A DNA stretch of 32,425 nt from Dokdonella_A sp014338185 (GTDB lineage: Bacteria; Pseudomonadota; Gammaproteobacteria; Xanthomonadales; Rhodanobacteraceae). Below, piece by piece: positions 22,448 to 30,664 of this stretch (its first letter is position 1; every line of letters begins with the position of its first letter). A program made the translations under genes and the position numbers. A model generated the notes under the pieces. That model saw only the letters and a list, made by a program, of their open reading frames with translations, was not told the DNA's origin and searched no databases. Where the stretch lies: assembly GCA_030263295.1 (NCBI GenBank), contig SZOS01000037.1, positions 1 to 32,425 of the forward strand, given 5' to 3'.

Positions 22448-23502
22448 CGGCGTCCCCGGGCGAGCGCGGCCAGCAGCGCGTCGTTGTGCTCGCGCGTGCC
22501 GATGCTCACGCGCAGGCACGCGTCCAGCCCCGGCTGGCTGGAGAAGTCGCGCACGAGGATGCCCGCGGCGAGCAGGCGCGCAAAGCCGGCCGCGGCGTCG
22601 GCGCAGCGCAGCAGCAGGAAGTTGCCGGCCGATGGCCACACGCGCTCGATGCCGTCACCGCCGGCCAGCGCCTCGCGCACGCGCTCGCGTTCGCGCACCA
22701 GCAGCGCGCAGCGCTCGCGGGTGCGCGCGAGCGCGGGCGGTTCGAGCGCGGCCAGCGCCGCCGCGACGCTGGGCGTGGGCAGCGGGTAGGGCGGCGCGAT
22801 GCGCGCGACGAGGTCGACGATGTCGGCCTGGGCGATGAGCGCGCCGACGCGCGCACCGGCCAGGCCGTGCGCCTTGGACAGCGTGCGCAGCACCGCGAGG
22901 TTGGCATGCGCGGCCACCAGCGCGGCGGCGCTGGGCACGTCCGCGAACTCGATGTAGGCCTCGTCGACCACGAGCACGGCGCGCCCGGCCAGTGCCCGCG
23001 CGAGGTCGGCGATCTGCGCGTGGTAGAGCGTGCCGGAAGGGTTGTTGGGCGAACACAGAAACACGAGCTTGGTGGCCGCGTCCACCTGCGCGAGCAGCGC
23101 GCCCGCATCGAGCGCGAAGCCGTCGGCGGCCGCGAGCGCATGCGCGCGAAACTCCACGCCCTGCACGGTGGCGCCGATGCGGTACATGCCAAAGCTCGGC
23201 GCGAGGCCGACCACGTTGTCGCAGCCGGCGCGGCAGAACGCGCGCAGCAGCAGGTCGATGGCCTCGTCGCTGCCGCGGCCGAGCCACAGCTGCGGCGCGG
23301 TCACGCCGTACAGCGCGGCCAGCCGCTCGCGCAGCAGCGGCGGTTGCGGATCGGGATAGCGGTTGAGCATGCCGCCGGCGTCGTCGTCCCAGGGCGATTC
23401 GTTGGCGTCGAGGCGGATCGGCGCGAGCAGGCCGCTGCGCCGCGCAGACGGGTAGGGTGTGAGCGCGACCAGCTCGGCGCGCGCGCGTGCGAGCATGCTC
23501 AT
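22444..23502 (-). CDS. hisC: Histidinol-phosphate aminotransferase
   Basis: The 352-residue PLP enzyme (fold type I) converts imidazole acetol phosphate to histidinol phosphate, with glutamate as amino donor. The PLP lysine is K210 in R-T-L-S-K-A-H-G-L-A-G. Other signatures are L-D-A-N-E-S-P, S-P-N-N-P-S-G, V-V-D-E-A-Y-I-E-F and L-R-V-S-I-G-T-R-E. ATG 23502 overlaps the hisD TGA (ATGA). A second ATG two codons on (23496) is possible but breaks the coupling pattern. Length is normal. Confidence 0.97.
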   Translation of the reverse strand: MSMLARARAELVALTPYPSARRSGLLAPIRLDANESPWDDDAGGMLNRYPDPQPPLLRERLAALYGVTAPQLWLGRGSDEAIDLLLRAFCRAGCDNVVGLAPSFGMYRIGATVQGVEFRAHALAAADGFALDAGALLAQVDAATKLVFLCSPNNPSGTLYHAQIADLARALAGRAVLVVDEAYIEFADVPSAAALVAAHANLAVLRTLSKAHGLAGARVGALIAQADIVDLVARIAPPYPLPTPSVAAALAALEPPALARTRERCALLVRERERVREALAGGDGIERVWPSAGNFLLLRCADAAAGFARLLAAGILVRDFSSQPGLDACLRVSIGTREHNDALLAALARGRR

Positions 23503-24833
23503 GGCGTGGCCGCCAGTGCGGCCAGGCGCAGGTCGACCGCGCGCGCGTGCGCCTCCAGACCCTCGCTGCGCGCGAGCAGGGCCGCGTCGGCGCCGACCTC
23601 GCGCAGGCCCGCATGCGTGAGTTCCTGCACGTACACGCGGCGCAGGAAGCTGTCCACGCCGACGCCGCCGCACGAGCGCGCGTAGCCGAGCGTGGGCAGC
23701 ACATGGTTGGGCCCGGCGCAGTAGTCGCCCACGGTCTCGGGCGACCACGCGCCGAGGAAGATGCTGCCGGCGTTGGACAGGCGCGGCAGCAGGGCGCGCG
23801 CATCGCGCACGTTGACGATGAGGTGTTCGGGCGCGTATCGCTCCGATACCGCGATGGCCATGTCGAGGTCGGCCACGAGGATGAGCCGCGCGTGCGCGAG
23901 CGCGGCCTGCGCGATCGCGCGCCGCGGCAGCGTGGCGAGCTGGGCCTGCAGCGCCGCCGCCACCGCCGCGAGCAGGGGCCGGCTCGGGCTCAGCAGCAGC
24001 ACCTGCGAGTCGCTGCCGTGCTCGGCCTGCGCGAGCAGGTCGGCGGCGATGAAGCGCGGGTCGGCGGCATCGTCGGCGATCACCAGCACTTCCGATGGCC
24101 CGGCCGGCAGGTCGACCGCGACGCCTTGCGGATCGGCGGCGACCTCGAGCTTGGCCGCGGTGACCCAGGCGTTGCCCGGGCCGAACAGCTTGTCGCAGCG
24201 TGGCACCGAATCGGTGCCCCAGGCCAGCGCCGCGATTGCATGCGCGCCACCCAGCTTGAACACGCGCTCGACCCCGCACAGCCGGGCGGCGACGAGGATG
24301 GCCGGGTCGGCGCTGCCGTCCGCGCGCGGCGGCGTCGCCAGCACCACCTCGGGGCAGCCGGCCACGCGCGCGGGTACCGCGAGCATCCACACGGTCGATG
24401 GCAGCGGTGCGCTGCCGGCCGGCACGTACAGGCCGACGCGCCGGATCGGCCGCAGCAGCTGCTCGCAGCGCAGGCCCGGCGCGGTGTCGCAGGCGAGATC
24501 GGCGCCGCGCTGCGCCGCATGGAACGCGCGCACGCGTGCGATCGCGCGTTGCATCGCCTCGCGCAGTTCGCGCGTCACCCGCGCCTGCGCGGCGGCGAAC
24601 TCGTCGGCGTCGACCTCGAAGGCATCGAGCCGGCAGTGGTCGAAGCGGGCGCCGTACTCGCGCAGCGCCGCGTCGCCGTGCGTGCGCACGCGCGCGATGA
24701 TCTCGCGCACCGCGGCGCTGCGTGCGGGATCGGTGCACTGCGCGGGGCGCGCGAGCACGGCCGCGCGCGCGGCCTCGTCCAGTGCGCCCCAGTCGACGAT
24801 CGGCGTGGCGGCGGCTTGGGCCAGCGCGTTCAT
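23499..24833 (-). CDS. hisD: Histidinol dehydrogenase
   Basis: The 444-residue enzyme oxidises histidinol to histidine in two NAD-dependent steps, the end of the pathway. All zinc ligands known for the E. coli enzyme are found at a constant offset: Q269 and H272 in A-Q-A-E-H-G, D370 in V-G-D-Y and H429 in L-E-A-H-A. The catalytic E336-H337 pair lies in Y-A-P-E-H-L. G-P-G-N-A-W-V and D-L-P-A-G-P-S-E are conserved. The start overlaps the hisG stop as ATGA. Confidence 0.98.
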   Translation of the reverse strand: MNALAQAAATPIVDWGALDEAARAAVLARPAQCTDPARSAAVREIIARVRTHGDAALREYGARFDHCRLDAFEVDADEFAAAQARVTRELREAMQRAIARVRAFHAAQRGADLACDTAPGLRCEQLLRPIRRVGLYVPAGSAPLPSTVWMLAVPARVAGCPEVVLATPPRADGSADPAILVAARLCGVERVFKLGGAHAIAALAWGTDSVPRCDKLFGPGNAWVTAAKLEVAADPQGVAVDLPAGPSEVLVIADDAADPRFIAADLLAQAEHGSDSQVLLLSPSRPLLAAVAAALQAQLATLPRRAIAQAALAHARLILVADLDMAIAVSERYAPEHLIVNVRDARALLPRLSNAGSIFLGAWSPETVGDYCAGPNHVLPTLGYARSCGGVGVDSFLRRVYVQELTHAGLREVGADAALLARSEGLEAHARAVDLRLAALAATP

Positions 24834-25723
24834 GCGAGCATGCGCTCCACGTTGAGCACCATGAGCGCACGTGCGCCCAGGCGCTTGAGTTCCTCCAGGT
24901 GCTGCCAGTCCAACTGCGCATCGCACAGCGCCTGCAGCGCGATGTCGTCGGGCCGGCCGTCGAGGCCGAGCACCGACGGCTGCTCGCGCGCCGGCAGCAG
25001 GCGCTCGATCGCGGCCAGTGCGCTGCGCGGCGCCTGCAACATGAGCAGGCGCGCGCCGTGGCCCGACAGCGCGGCGTCGATGCGCGCGCAGAAGCGCTCG
25101 ATCTGGTTCGCAACCGCGGCGCTGGGCACCTGCGCGGCGCGCACCAGCACCGCCTCGCTGCGCAGTACGGTGGCCAGCTCGTGCAACTGGTTGGCAAGCA
25201 GCGTGGCGCCGCTGGAGACGAGGTCGCAGATCGCGTCGGCCTTGCCCAGGCGCGGCGCGATCTCGACCGACCCGTTGAGCAGCACCACTTCGGCGTGGAT
25301 GCCCTGCTCGCGCAGCCAGCGCGCGGTGAGCTGCGGATACGAGGTGGCGATGCGCAGGCCGGCAAGGTCGGCCACGCTCGCGAGCGCGCCGCCGTCGGGC
25401 ACCGCGAGCGCGAGCCGGCAGTGGCCGAAGCCGAGCGCGCGCGATTCGAGCGGGAACGCGTCGCCAGTCGCGGCCAGCGCCTGCTCGGCGTACACGTTGC
25501 GGCCGACGATGCCCAGTTCGCAGCTGCCTTCCTGCAGCAGGCCGGGGATGTCGTCGTCGCGCACCAGCAGCACGTCGATCGGCAGGTTCTCGCCATACAG
25601 GAACAGGCGGTCGCGGCTTTCGCGGAACGCGAGCCCGGCGCGGCGCAGCAGCGCGAGCGAGTCCTGCGCGAGCCGGCCAGACTTCTGCACGGCCACGCGC
25701 AGGCGGTCACGGTGGTCGCTCAT
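24830..25723 (-). CDS. hisG: ATP phosphoribosyltransferase, long form
   Basis: The 297-residue enzyme joins ATP and PRPP in the first, committed step and is normally inhibited by histidine. K-S-G-R-L opens the catalytic domain. The PRPP-binding strand reads D-L-V-S-S-G-A-T-L, and the length includes the C-terminal regulatory domain (about 225-297) of the long, hexameric type. No hisZ partner is needed. The ATG overlaps the stop of the TrpR-like gene (ATGA), and GGGAG lies about nine bases upstream on the minus strand. Confidence 0.97.
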   Translation of the reverse strand: MSDHRDRLRVAVQKSGRLAQDSLALLRRAGLAFRESRDRLFLYGENLPIDVLLVRDDDIPGLLQEGSCELGIVGRNVYAEQALAATGDAFPLESRALGFGHCRLALAVPDGGALASVADLAGLRIATSYPQLTARWLREQGIHAEVVLLNGSVEIAPRLGKADAICDLVSSGATLLANQLHELATVLRSEAVLVRAAQVPSAAVANQIERFCARIDAALSGHGARLLMLQAPRSALAAIERLLPAREQPSVLGLDGRPDDIALQALCDAQLDWQHLEELKRLGARALMVLNVERMLA

Positions 25724-26052
25724 GCGCGTGGCTCCCGGCGCGTGCGGCGCCGTGGCAGTCGCGCCGCAGCCAGCGCATAGCCGCCGGCGCCCTGTTCGAG
25801 GCAGCGCGCGACGCGGCCGATGGTGGTGATGCTCACGGCGGTGGCCTCGTGGATCTGCCGGTACGGCTCGCCGGCGAGCAGGTGCGGCACCACGCTCCAG
25901 CGCTCGCGCATCGCCTCGCGCTCGGCCGGCGTGCACAGGTCGTCGAGGAAGGCCTGCATCTCGGCCACGCTGCGCAGGCTCAACAGGGCCTCGCACAGCG
26001 CGCGTTCGGTGCGGCGCGAATCGGTCGCGGGTGGGTTGGGGCGGCGCTTCAT
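25720..26052 (-). CDS. TrpR-like regulator of the YerC/YecD family, predicted his-operon repressor
   Basis: The 110-residue protein belongs to the TrpR superfamily. Helical residues E-R-A-L-C-E-A-L-L-S-L-R-S-V-A-E-M-Q-A-F-L-D-D-L-C-T-P-A-E-R resemble the TrpR dimer core. Y-R-Q-I-H-E-A-T-A-V-S-I-T-T-I-G-R-V-A-R is the helix-turn-helix (about 65-88). A basic tail (R-R-R-T-R-R) follows. It is the first gene of the his operon and is coupled to hisG by ATGA overlap. A Trp-operator-like palindrome ends two bases before its ATG, so it probably represses itself and the his genes, perhaps with histidine as co-repressor (inference). Related yerC/hisR genes regulate his genes in other bacteria, as I recall. 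No Shine-Dalgarno is visible before the ATG. Confidence 0.88.
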   Translation of the reverse strand: MKRRPNPPATDSRRTERALCEALLSLRSVAEMQAFLDDLCTPAEREAMRERWSVVPHLLAGEPYRQIHEATAVSITTIGRVARCLEQGAGGYALAAARLPRRRTRREPRA

Positions 26053-26054
26053 GT

Positions 26055-26080
26055 CAATGTATTAACGCGTTAGTACGTTG
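26055..26080. promoter_or_regulatory. Predicted operator of the his operon, Trp-box-like palindrome
   Basis: The core GTATTAACGCGTTAGTAC (26059-26076) is an 18-bp near-perfect inverted repeat. With its flanks, 11 of 13 base pairs over 26 bases match; the two exceptions are T/G. The E. coli trp operator consensus is GTACTAGTTAACTAGTAC, so the outer arms agree and only the centre differs (ACGCGT). It starts two bases upstream of the ATG of the TrpR-like gene and is the most AT-rich patch nearby. A repressor bound here would block both initiation and any ribosome-binding region. Confidence 0.72.
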
Positions 26081-26137
26081 CAATGGTAACGGGCGCGTGC
26101 GAACGGCGTCAAGCCGGTGCTGGGCGGCGACGGCCCG

Positions 26138-26235
26138 CGCGCACGTGCGCGCGGGTGCGCGTGCGGGTGCGTGCTGGTGCGCGTGTGGACGTGGATGCGG
26201 GCGCGCGCGGGTGCGGCGCGGGTGTGCGTGCGCCG
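26138..26235. repeat. Low-complexity GTGCG-type purine/pyrimidine-alternating tract
   Basis: About 100 bases in the 222-base gap between oxyR and the his operon consist of irregular repeats of GTGCG, GCGCGG and GGTGCG on the plus strand. The tract is nearly free of A and largely alternates purine and pyrimidine, a composition that favours left-handed Z-DNA or supercoiling-sensitive melting. It lies directly upstream of the his promoter region. No gene is seen in it. Confidence 0.6.
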
Positions 26236-26274
26236 CCGCGGATCACGCCGCGGGCGTGGTCGGCGTGCCGCGCC

Positions 26275-27189
26275 TCAGGCCGCCGCGTGGTATTCGAACA
26301 GGTCGCGCGGCAGTGCGCGGATCAGCTCCGCCAGCGACTTGAGCAGGCCGGCCTGCGCCGAGCTCCTGCGCCACACCAGGCCGATGTGACGGCGCGGGGG
26401 CGTGCCGCGGAACGGCACCAGCTGCAGGTGTTCGGACGGCGCCACCGGCGGCTTGACCGCGAGCAGCGGCAGCAGGGTGATGCCGACGTTGGCGGCGACC
26501 ATCTGGCGCAGCGTTTCCAGGCTGGTGGCGCGGAAGCCGCCCTGTTCGCTGGCACCGGCGTGGTGGCACACCTCCAGCGCCTGATCGCGCAGGCAGTGGC
26601 CGTCCTCCAGCAGCAGCAGGCTGTGGTCGGCCAGCTCGTCGAGCTTGAGCGACTTGCGCCGCGCCAGCGGGTGGCCCTCGGGCACCGCGAGCAGGAACGG
26701 CTCGTCGAACAGCGGCTCGCTGTGCAACTGCTCGTCGTGGATCGGCAGCGCGAGGATGCCGGCATCGAGCCGGCCTTCGCGCAGCTGGTCGAGCACGACC
26801 TGGGTCTTTTCCTCGGTGAGCAGCAGTTCCAGATGCGGGAAGCGCTCGCGCATGCGCGGCACGATGTGCGGCAGCAGGTAGGGGCCGAGCGTGGGGAAGA
26901 TGCCCAGGCGCAGCGTGCCCGCCTCGGGATCGAGCGTGCGCCGCGCCACGGCCTTGATCTCGTCGACCTCGCGCAGCACCGCACGCGCGTGCTGTACCAC
27001 TTCGCGCCCGACGCTGGTGAACAGCACCTTGCGCGGCAGGCGCTCGACCAGGGTCACGCCCAGTTCCTCCTCAAGTTTGCGGATCTGCGTCGACAGCGTC
27101 GGCTGGCTCACGAAGCTGGCCGCGGCGGCGCGGCCGAAGTGCTTGTGCTCGGCGAGGGCGACGAGGTAACGCAGGTCGCGCAGGTTCAT
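26275..27189 (-). CDS. oxyR: Hydrogen-peroxide-sensing LysR-family regulator
   Basis: The 304-residue LysR protein has an N-terminal winged helix-turn-helix (about 1-60, with F-G-R-A-A-A-A-S-F-V-S-Q-P-T-L-S-T-Q-I) and a periplasmic-binding-protein-like effector domain. C199 and C208 in E-D-G-H-C-L-R-D-Q-A-L-E-V-C stand at exactly the positions of the E. coli OxyR redox disulfide. It should therefore be activated by peroxide and control catalase or peroxiredoxin genes, none of which are in this window. It is divergent from the M1 aminopeptidase gene over 142 bases. The candidate -10 TAGCAT (27234-27229, minus) is weak. Confidence 0.96.
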   Translation of the reverse strand: MNLRDLRYLVALAEHKHFGRAAAASFVSQPTLSTQIRKLEEELGVTLVERLPRKVLFTSVGREVVQHARAVLREVDEIKAVARRTLDPEAGTLRLGIFPTLGPYLLPHIVPRMRERFPHLELLLTEEKTQVVLDQLREGRLDAGILALPIHDEQLHSEPLFDEPFLLAVPEGHPLARRKSLKLDELADHSLLLLEDGHCLRDQALEVCHHAGASEQGGFRATSLETLRQMVAANVGITLLPLLAVKPPVAPSEHLQLVPFRGTPPRRHIGLVWRRSSAQAGLLKSLAELIRALPRDLFEYHAAA

Positions 27190-27331
27190 GGGCAGGGCGG
27201 TCGCGGCCGCATCGGCAGGGGTGGCGCGATGCTAGCAGGGCGCCCGCCGCCGCAGCCGACCATGACCTCCAGCCCATAGCCACGGGCGCCGCGGCCGCTA
27301 CAGTCGCCGGCGGCATTCCAGGGAGATGGTC

Positions 27332-30037
27332 ATGCAAGCGCTGCGCTCGATGTTGTGGTTGTTGTTCACCTGTTGTGGTTCGGGCGCGGCGCTGGCGGCC
27401 GCGCCGCCCGGGCAGGCCATTCCGACCGGCAAGCTGCCGCAGGGCGTGACGCCGCTGGCCTACAGCCTGCACATCAAGGCCGATCCGCGCGCCGAGCGCT
27501 TCGAGGGCCAATCGCGCATCCGCGTGCGGCTGGATCGGCCGGCCGAGCGCGTGTGGCTGCATGCGCAGCAGATCGAGGTGCGCGAGCTGCTCGCCAGCGA
27601 CGCCAAGGGCAAGCCGCTCAAGGCGCAGGCGCAGGTGCATGGCGACAGTGGCGTGCTCGAGGTGCGCTTTGCGGCGCCGGTGCCCGCGCAGGAGATCACG
27701 CTCGACTTCCGCTACGAGGCCCCGTTCAATGGCGAATTGCAGGGCCTGTACAAGGTCAAGCTCGGCAACGATCCCTACGCCGTCACGCAAATGGAGCCGG
27801 TGAGCGCACGCTATGCGTTCCCGGGTTTCGACGAGCCGCGCTTCAAGACGCCGTTCGACATCTCGCTGACGGTGCCGGTGGCTGACGTCGCAGTCACCAA
27901 CACGCGCCAGATCAGCGAGCAGAAGTCGGCCGACGGACGCTGGAAGACGCTGCGTTTCGCCACCACCCGGCCGTTGCCCACCTACCTCGTCGCGCTCGCG
28001 ATCGGGCCGTGGGAGGTGGTCGAGGCCAAGCCGATCCCAGCCAATGCGGTGCGCAAGACACCGTTGCCGCTGCGCGGGCTGGCGGCGCGCGGCAATGGCG
28101 GCAAGCTCGGCTGGGCGCTGCAGACGGCCGCCGAAATCGTGCCGTTCTTCGAGGAGTACACCGCGCAGCCGTATCCGTTCGACAAGCTCGACCTGCTCGG
28201 CGCGCCCGACTTCTCGGCCGGCGCGATGGAGAACGCGGGCCTCATCATCTACAAGGATGCGGCGCTGCTCATCGACAAGGACTCCGCGGCCGAACGCTAC
28301 CGCGGCGTGTACAACATCAATGCACACGAAATCGCCCACCAGTGGTACGGCGACCTCGTGACGGTGCCGTGGTGGGACGACATCTGGCTCAACGAGGCCT
28401 ACGCCACCTGGGGCCAGGCCAAGGCGGCGATGGCGCAGCATCCCGAGTACGAGGCCGACCTCGGCGCGCTGGAAGGCCGCATGTGGGCGATGTCGAGCGA
28501 CAGCCTGCTCAGTACGCGCAAGATCCGCCAGCCGATCGACAGCCGTGGCGACATCGAGACCGCATTCGACGGCATCACCTACCAGAAGGGCGCGGCGGTG
28601 CTGGCGATGTTCGAGCGCTGGGTCGGCGAGGACCGGTTCCGCGCCGGCATGCGCGCCTACCTGGCCGCGCATGCCTTCGGCAGCGGCAGCTCCGACGACC
28701 TCATCGCGACGCTGGCCGAGCACGGCGGCAAGGGCGCGGTGTTCGCGAGCGCGATGCGCAGCTTCCTCGACCAGCCCGGCGTGCCGCTGGTCAAGGCCGG
28801 CGTCGAATGCAGGGACGGCAAGGCCGGCCTGCATCTCGCGCAGACGCGCTACCTGCCCTATGGCGTGCTGGCCAAGGACAGCCAGCAGTGGTCGGTGCCG
28901 GTGTGCGTGCGCTTCGGGCACGGCCAGGCCCATGCCACGCAGTGCTTCCTGCTGGAGCAGGCGCAGCAGCGCTTCGACCTCGACGGTGCCTGTCCCGACT
29001 GGTTCATGCCCAACGCCGATGCGCGCGGCTACTACCGCTTCGAGCTGTCCGGCGAGGACTTCGCGCGGCTGGCCAAGGCCAGCGCGCAGCTGAGCGCGGC
29101 CGAACAGGTGGTGTACGCCGACGCACTGGGCGCGGCGTTCGCACGCGGCAGCCTCGCGCCGACCGTGTTGCTCGATGCGATGCCCGCATTCGCAGGTTCG
29201 CCCAAGCCGCAGGTCGCGACCGCGCTGCTCATGCGCTATCGCTGGATCCGCGAACACGTGGCGAGCGAGGCGACCCGCCCGCTGCTGGATGCGTGGGCGG
29301 CGGCGCTGTATGCGCCGCGCATGCAGGAGCTGGGCTGGCACCGCAAGGACGGCGAGGACAGCACCACCACCGCCTTGCGCACACGCCTGGCCGACTTCCT
29401 CGCGGTCACGGTCAGGCAGCCCGCGGCACGCGCGACCCTGGGCGCGCAGGGCCGCGCCGCGCTCGGATTCGACGGCAGCGGCAAGGTCGACCTCGCACGT
29501 GCCGATCCCGACCTGCTCGGTGACGCGCTGGCCATCGCCGTGCAGGATGGCGATGCCGCGGTGTTCGAAGCGGCCCAGCGCGCGTTCGAGGCCAGCCGCA
29601 ACACCGTGCATCGCTATGCGCTGCTCGGCGCGCTCGGCTCCACACGTGATCCGGCGCTGGCCGCGCGCGTGCGCGACTACGGCCTGACCAGTGCCGTGCA
29701 GATCGGCGAGATGGGGTTCCTGTACGGCGCGCAGATGAACGAGCCGGCCAATCGCGCCGCGACCTGGCAGTGGCTGGGTCAGCATTTCGACGACCTGCGC
29801 AAGCGCCTGCCGCCGTTCGCGCAGTCGCGCGTGCCGGGCATGTTCGCCGATGGCCGCTGCAGCGTCGCGGCGGCCGACGAACTGGCCGCGTTCTTCACCC
29901 CGCGCATCAAGGACCTCATCGGCGGCGAGCGCGGCCTGGCGCAGACGGTCGAGCGCATCCGCCAGTGCAGCGCGCTGCGCGAGCACACCGACGCGCGGCC
30001 GCTGGACGAGTGGGTGGTGGCCCGTTCGCGGCATTGA
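27332..30037 (+). CDS. Exported M1-family zinc aminopeptidase
   Basis: The 901-residue product starts with a signal-like segment (S-M-L-W-L-L-F-T-C-C-G-S-G-A-A-L-A-A-A). The M1 fold follows: the substrate-anchoring G297-A-M-E-N301, the zinc site H332-E-I-A-H336 with E355 (N-E-A-Y) 18 residues later, then a helical C-terminal domain (about 530-900) of the ERAP1/aminopeptidase N kind. It removes N-terminal residues from peptides, probably in the periplasm, complementing the S9 enzymes and the peptide transporter here. AGGGAG ends six bases before the ATG at 27332. The in-frame ATG at 27326 overlaps it and is less likely. TACAGT (27299-27304) is a possible -10. Confidence 0.95.
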   Translation: MQALRSMLWLLFTCCGSGAALAAAPPGQAIPTGKLPQGVTPLAYSLHIKADPRAERFEGQSRIRVRLDRPAERVWLHAQQIEVRELLASDAKGKPLKAQAQVHGDSGVLEVRFAAPVPAQEITLDFRYEAPFNGELQGLYKVKLGNDPYAVTQMEPVSARYAFPGFDEPRFKTPFDISLTVPVADVAVTNTRQISEQKSADGRWKTLRFATTRPLPTYLVALAIGPWEVVEAKPIPANAVRKTPLPLRGLAARGNGGKLGWALQTAAEIVPFFEEYTAQPYPFDKLDLLGAPDFSAGAMENAGLIIYKDAALLIDKDSAAERYRGVYNINAHEIAHQWYGDLVTVPWWDDIWLNEAYATWGQAKAAMAQHPEYEADLGALEGRMWAMSSDSLLSTRKIRQPIDSRGDIETAFDGITYQKGAAVLAMFERWVGEDRFRAGMRAYLAAHAFGSGSSDDLIATLAEHGGKGAVFASAMRSFLDQPGVPLVKAGVECRDGKAGLHLAQTRYLPYGVLAKDSQQWSVPVCVRFGHGQAHATQCFLLEQAQQRFDLDGACPDWFMPNADARGYYRFELSGEDFARLAKASAQLSAAEQVVYADALGAAFARGSLAPTVLLDAMPAFAGSPKPQVATALLMRYRWIREHVASEATRPLLDAWAAALYAPRMQELGWHRKDGEDSTTTALRTRLADFLAVTVRQPAARATLGAQGRAALGFDGSGKVDLARADPDLLGDALAIAVQDGDAAVFEAAQRAFEASRNTVHRYALLGALGSTRDPALAARVRDYGLTSAVQIGEMGFLYGAQMNEPANRAATWQWLGQHFDDLRKRLPPFAQSRVPGMFADGRCSVAAADELAAFFTPRIKDLIGGERGLAQTVERIRQCSALREHTDARPLDEWVVARSRH

Positions 30038-30080
30038 GCATGCCGGCGGGTGGCGCTCGCGAACGCGGCGCCGCCCGCCG

Positions 30081-30086
30081 TATCAT
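30081..30086 (+). promoter_or_regulatory. Candidate -10 hexamer upstream of lptE
   Basis: TATCAT matches five of six -10 bases, 34 bases before the lptE ATG, in the 83-base gap after the aminopeptidase gene. No recognisable -35 lies 16-18 bases upstream. Confidence 0.3.
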
Positions 30087-30120
30087 GCACGGCCCATCGT
30101 CGTCCGCCGCCGAGCCCTGC

Positions 30121-30624
30121 ATGAACCTGTTGCGTCCCGCCGTTGCCGCCCTCCTCGCCGTGGCGCTGGCCGCCTGCGGCTTCCAGTTGCGCAGGGAGGC
30201 GCACCTGCCCGCGGCGATGCAGCGCGTGCACATCGAGATCGACGACGCATCGAGTGCGCTTGCGCGTGACCTGGGCAGGGCCCTGCAGCGATCGGGCGCC
30301 GAGTTGGTGGCACAAGGCGGCGCCGGCGTCGCCACGTTCAAGGTGTACAGCCACGCCTATGCCACCGACGTGCTGTCGGTGGGCGGCAATGCGCGCGCCA
30401 CCGAGTACACGCTGCGTTACCGCGTCGAGTTCGGCGTGACCGATGCCGCCGGCGGCGAACTGCTCGCGCGGCAGGCGCTCGAGCTCACGCGCGATTTCAC
30501 CTTCGATGCCAGCCAGGCGCTGGGCATCGCCGCCGAGACCGACCTGCTGCGCCAGGAACTGGAACGGGACATGGTGGCCACCGTGCTGCGCCGCCTGCAG
30601 GTGATCGCGCGCGCCGCACCCTGA
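30121..30624 (+). CDS. lptE: LPS-assembly lipoprotein LptE
   Basis: The 167-residue outer-membrane lipoprotein has a signal peptide ending L-A-A-C19-G-F-Q-L-R, the usual LptE lipobox and start of the mature protein. The body alternates short beta strands and helices, as expected for LptE, which plugs the LptD barrel and helps insert LPS at the cell surface. The gene precedes holA and nadD, the conserved order in gammaproteobacteria, although leuS, common upstream, is replaced by the aminopeptidase gene. The ATG sits right before the signal. Identification rests on context plus the C-G-F-Q-L-R motif. Confidence 0.93.
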   Translation: MNLLRPAVAALLAVALAACGFQLRREAHLPAAMQRVHIEIDDASSALARDLGRALQRSGAELVAQGGAGVATFKVYSHAYATDVLSVGGNARATEYTLRYRVEFGVTDAAGGELLARQALELTRDFTFDASQALGIAAETDLLRQELERDMVATVLRRLQVIARAAP

Positions 30625-30652
30625 CTCGGCCGCAGCCGCCGGCGCGGCCACG

Positions 30653-30658
30653 TACAAT
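30653..30658 (+). promoter_or_regulatory. Candidate -10 hexamer just upstream of holA
   Basis: TACAAT matches five of six -10 bases and ends six bases before the holA ATG. If used, transcription would begin at or next to the ATG and give a leaderless message. No good -35 is visible, and read-through from lptE is an alternative. Confidence 0.3.
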
Positions 30659-30664
30659 GCCGCC

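Noticed and set aside
26054..26242. A His-rich frame on the minus strand (P-H-A-H-Q-H-A-P) upstream of the his operon, suggesting a leader peptide for attenuation
   Set aside because: The frame opens after a stop at 26243-26245 and has no ATG or GTG, and its only TTG lies after the His residues. The His codons come from the GTG-rich low-complexity tract. No attenuator stems are evident.
26236..26253. CCGCGG repeat with a six-base loop as a terminator for oxyR
   Set aside because: Only six pairs, each half self-complementary, in DNA where such words are common, and no T-run follows.
27071..30034. Minus-strand open frame of 987 codons antisense to the M1 aminopeptidase
   Set aside because: Shadow of the real gene, which shows G-A-M-E-N and H-E-x-x-H. 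The antisense product is His/Arg/Gln-rich and without a domain.
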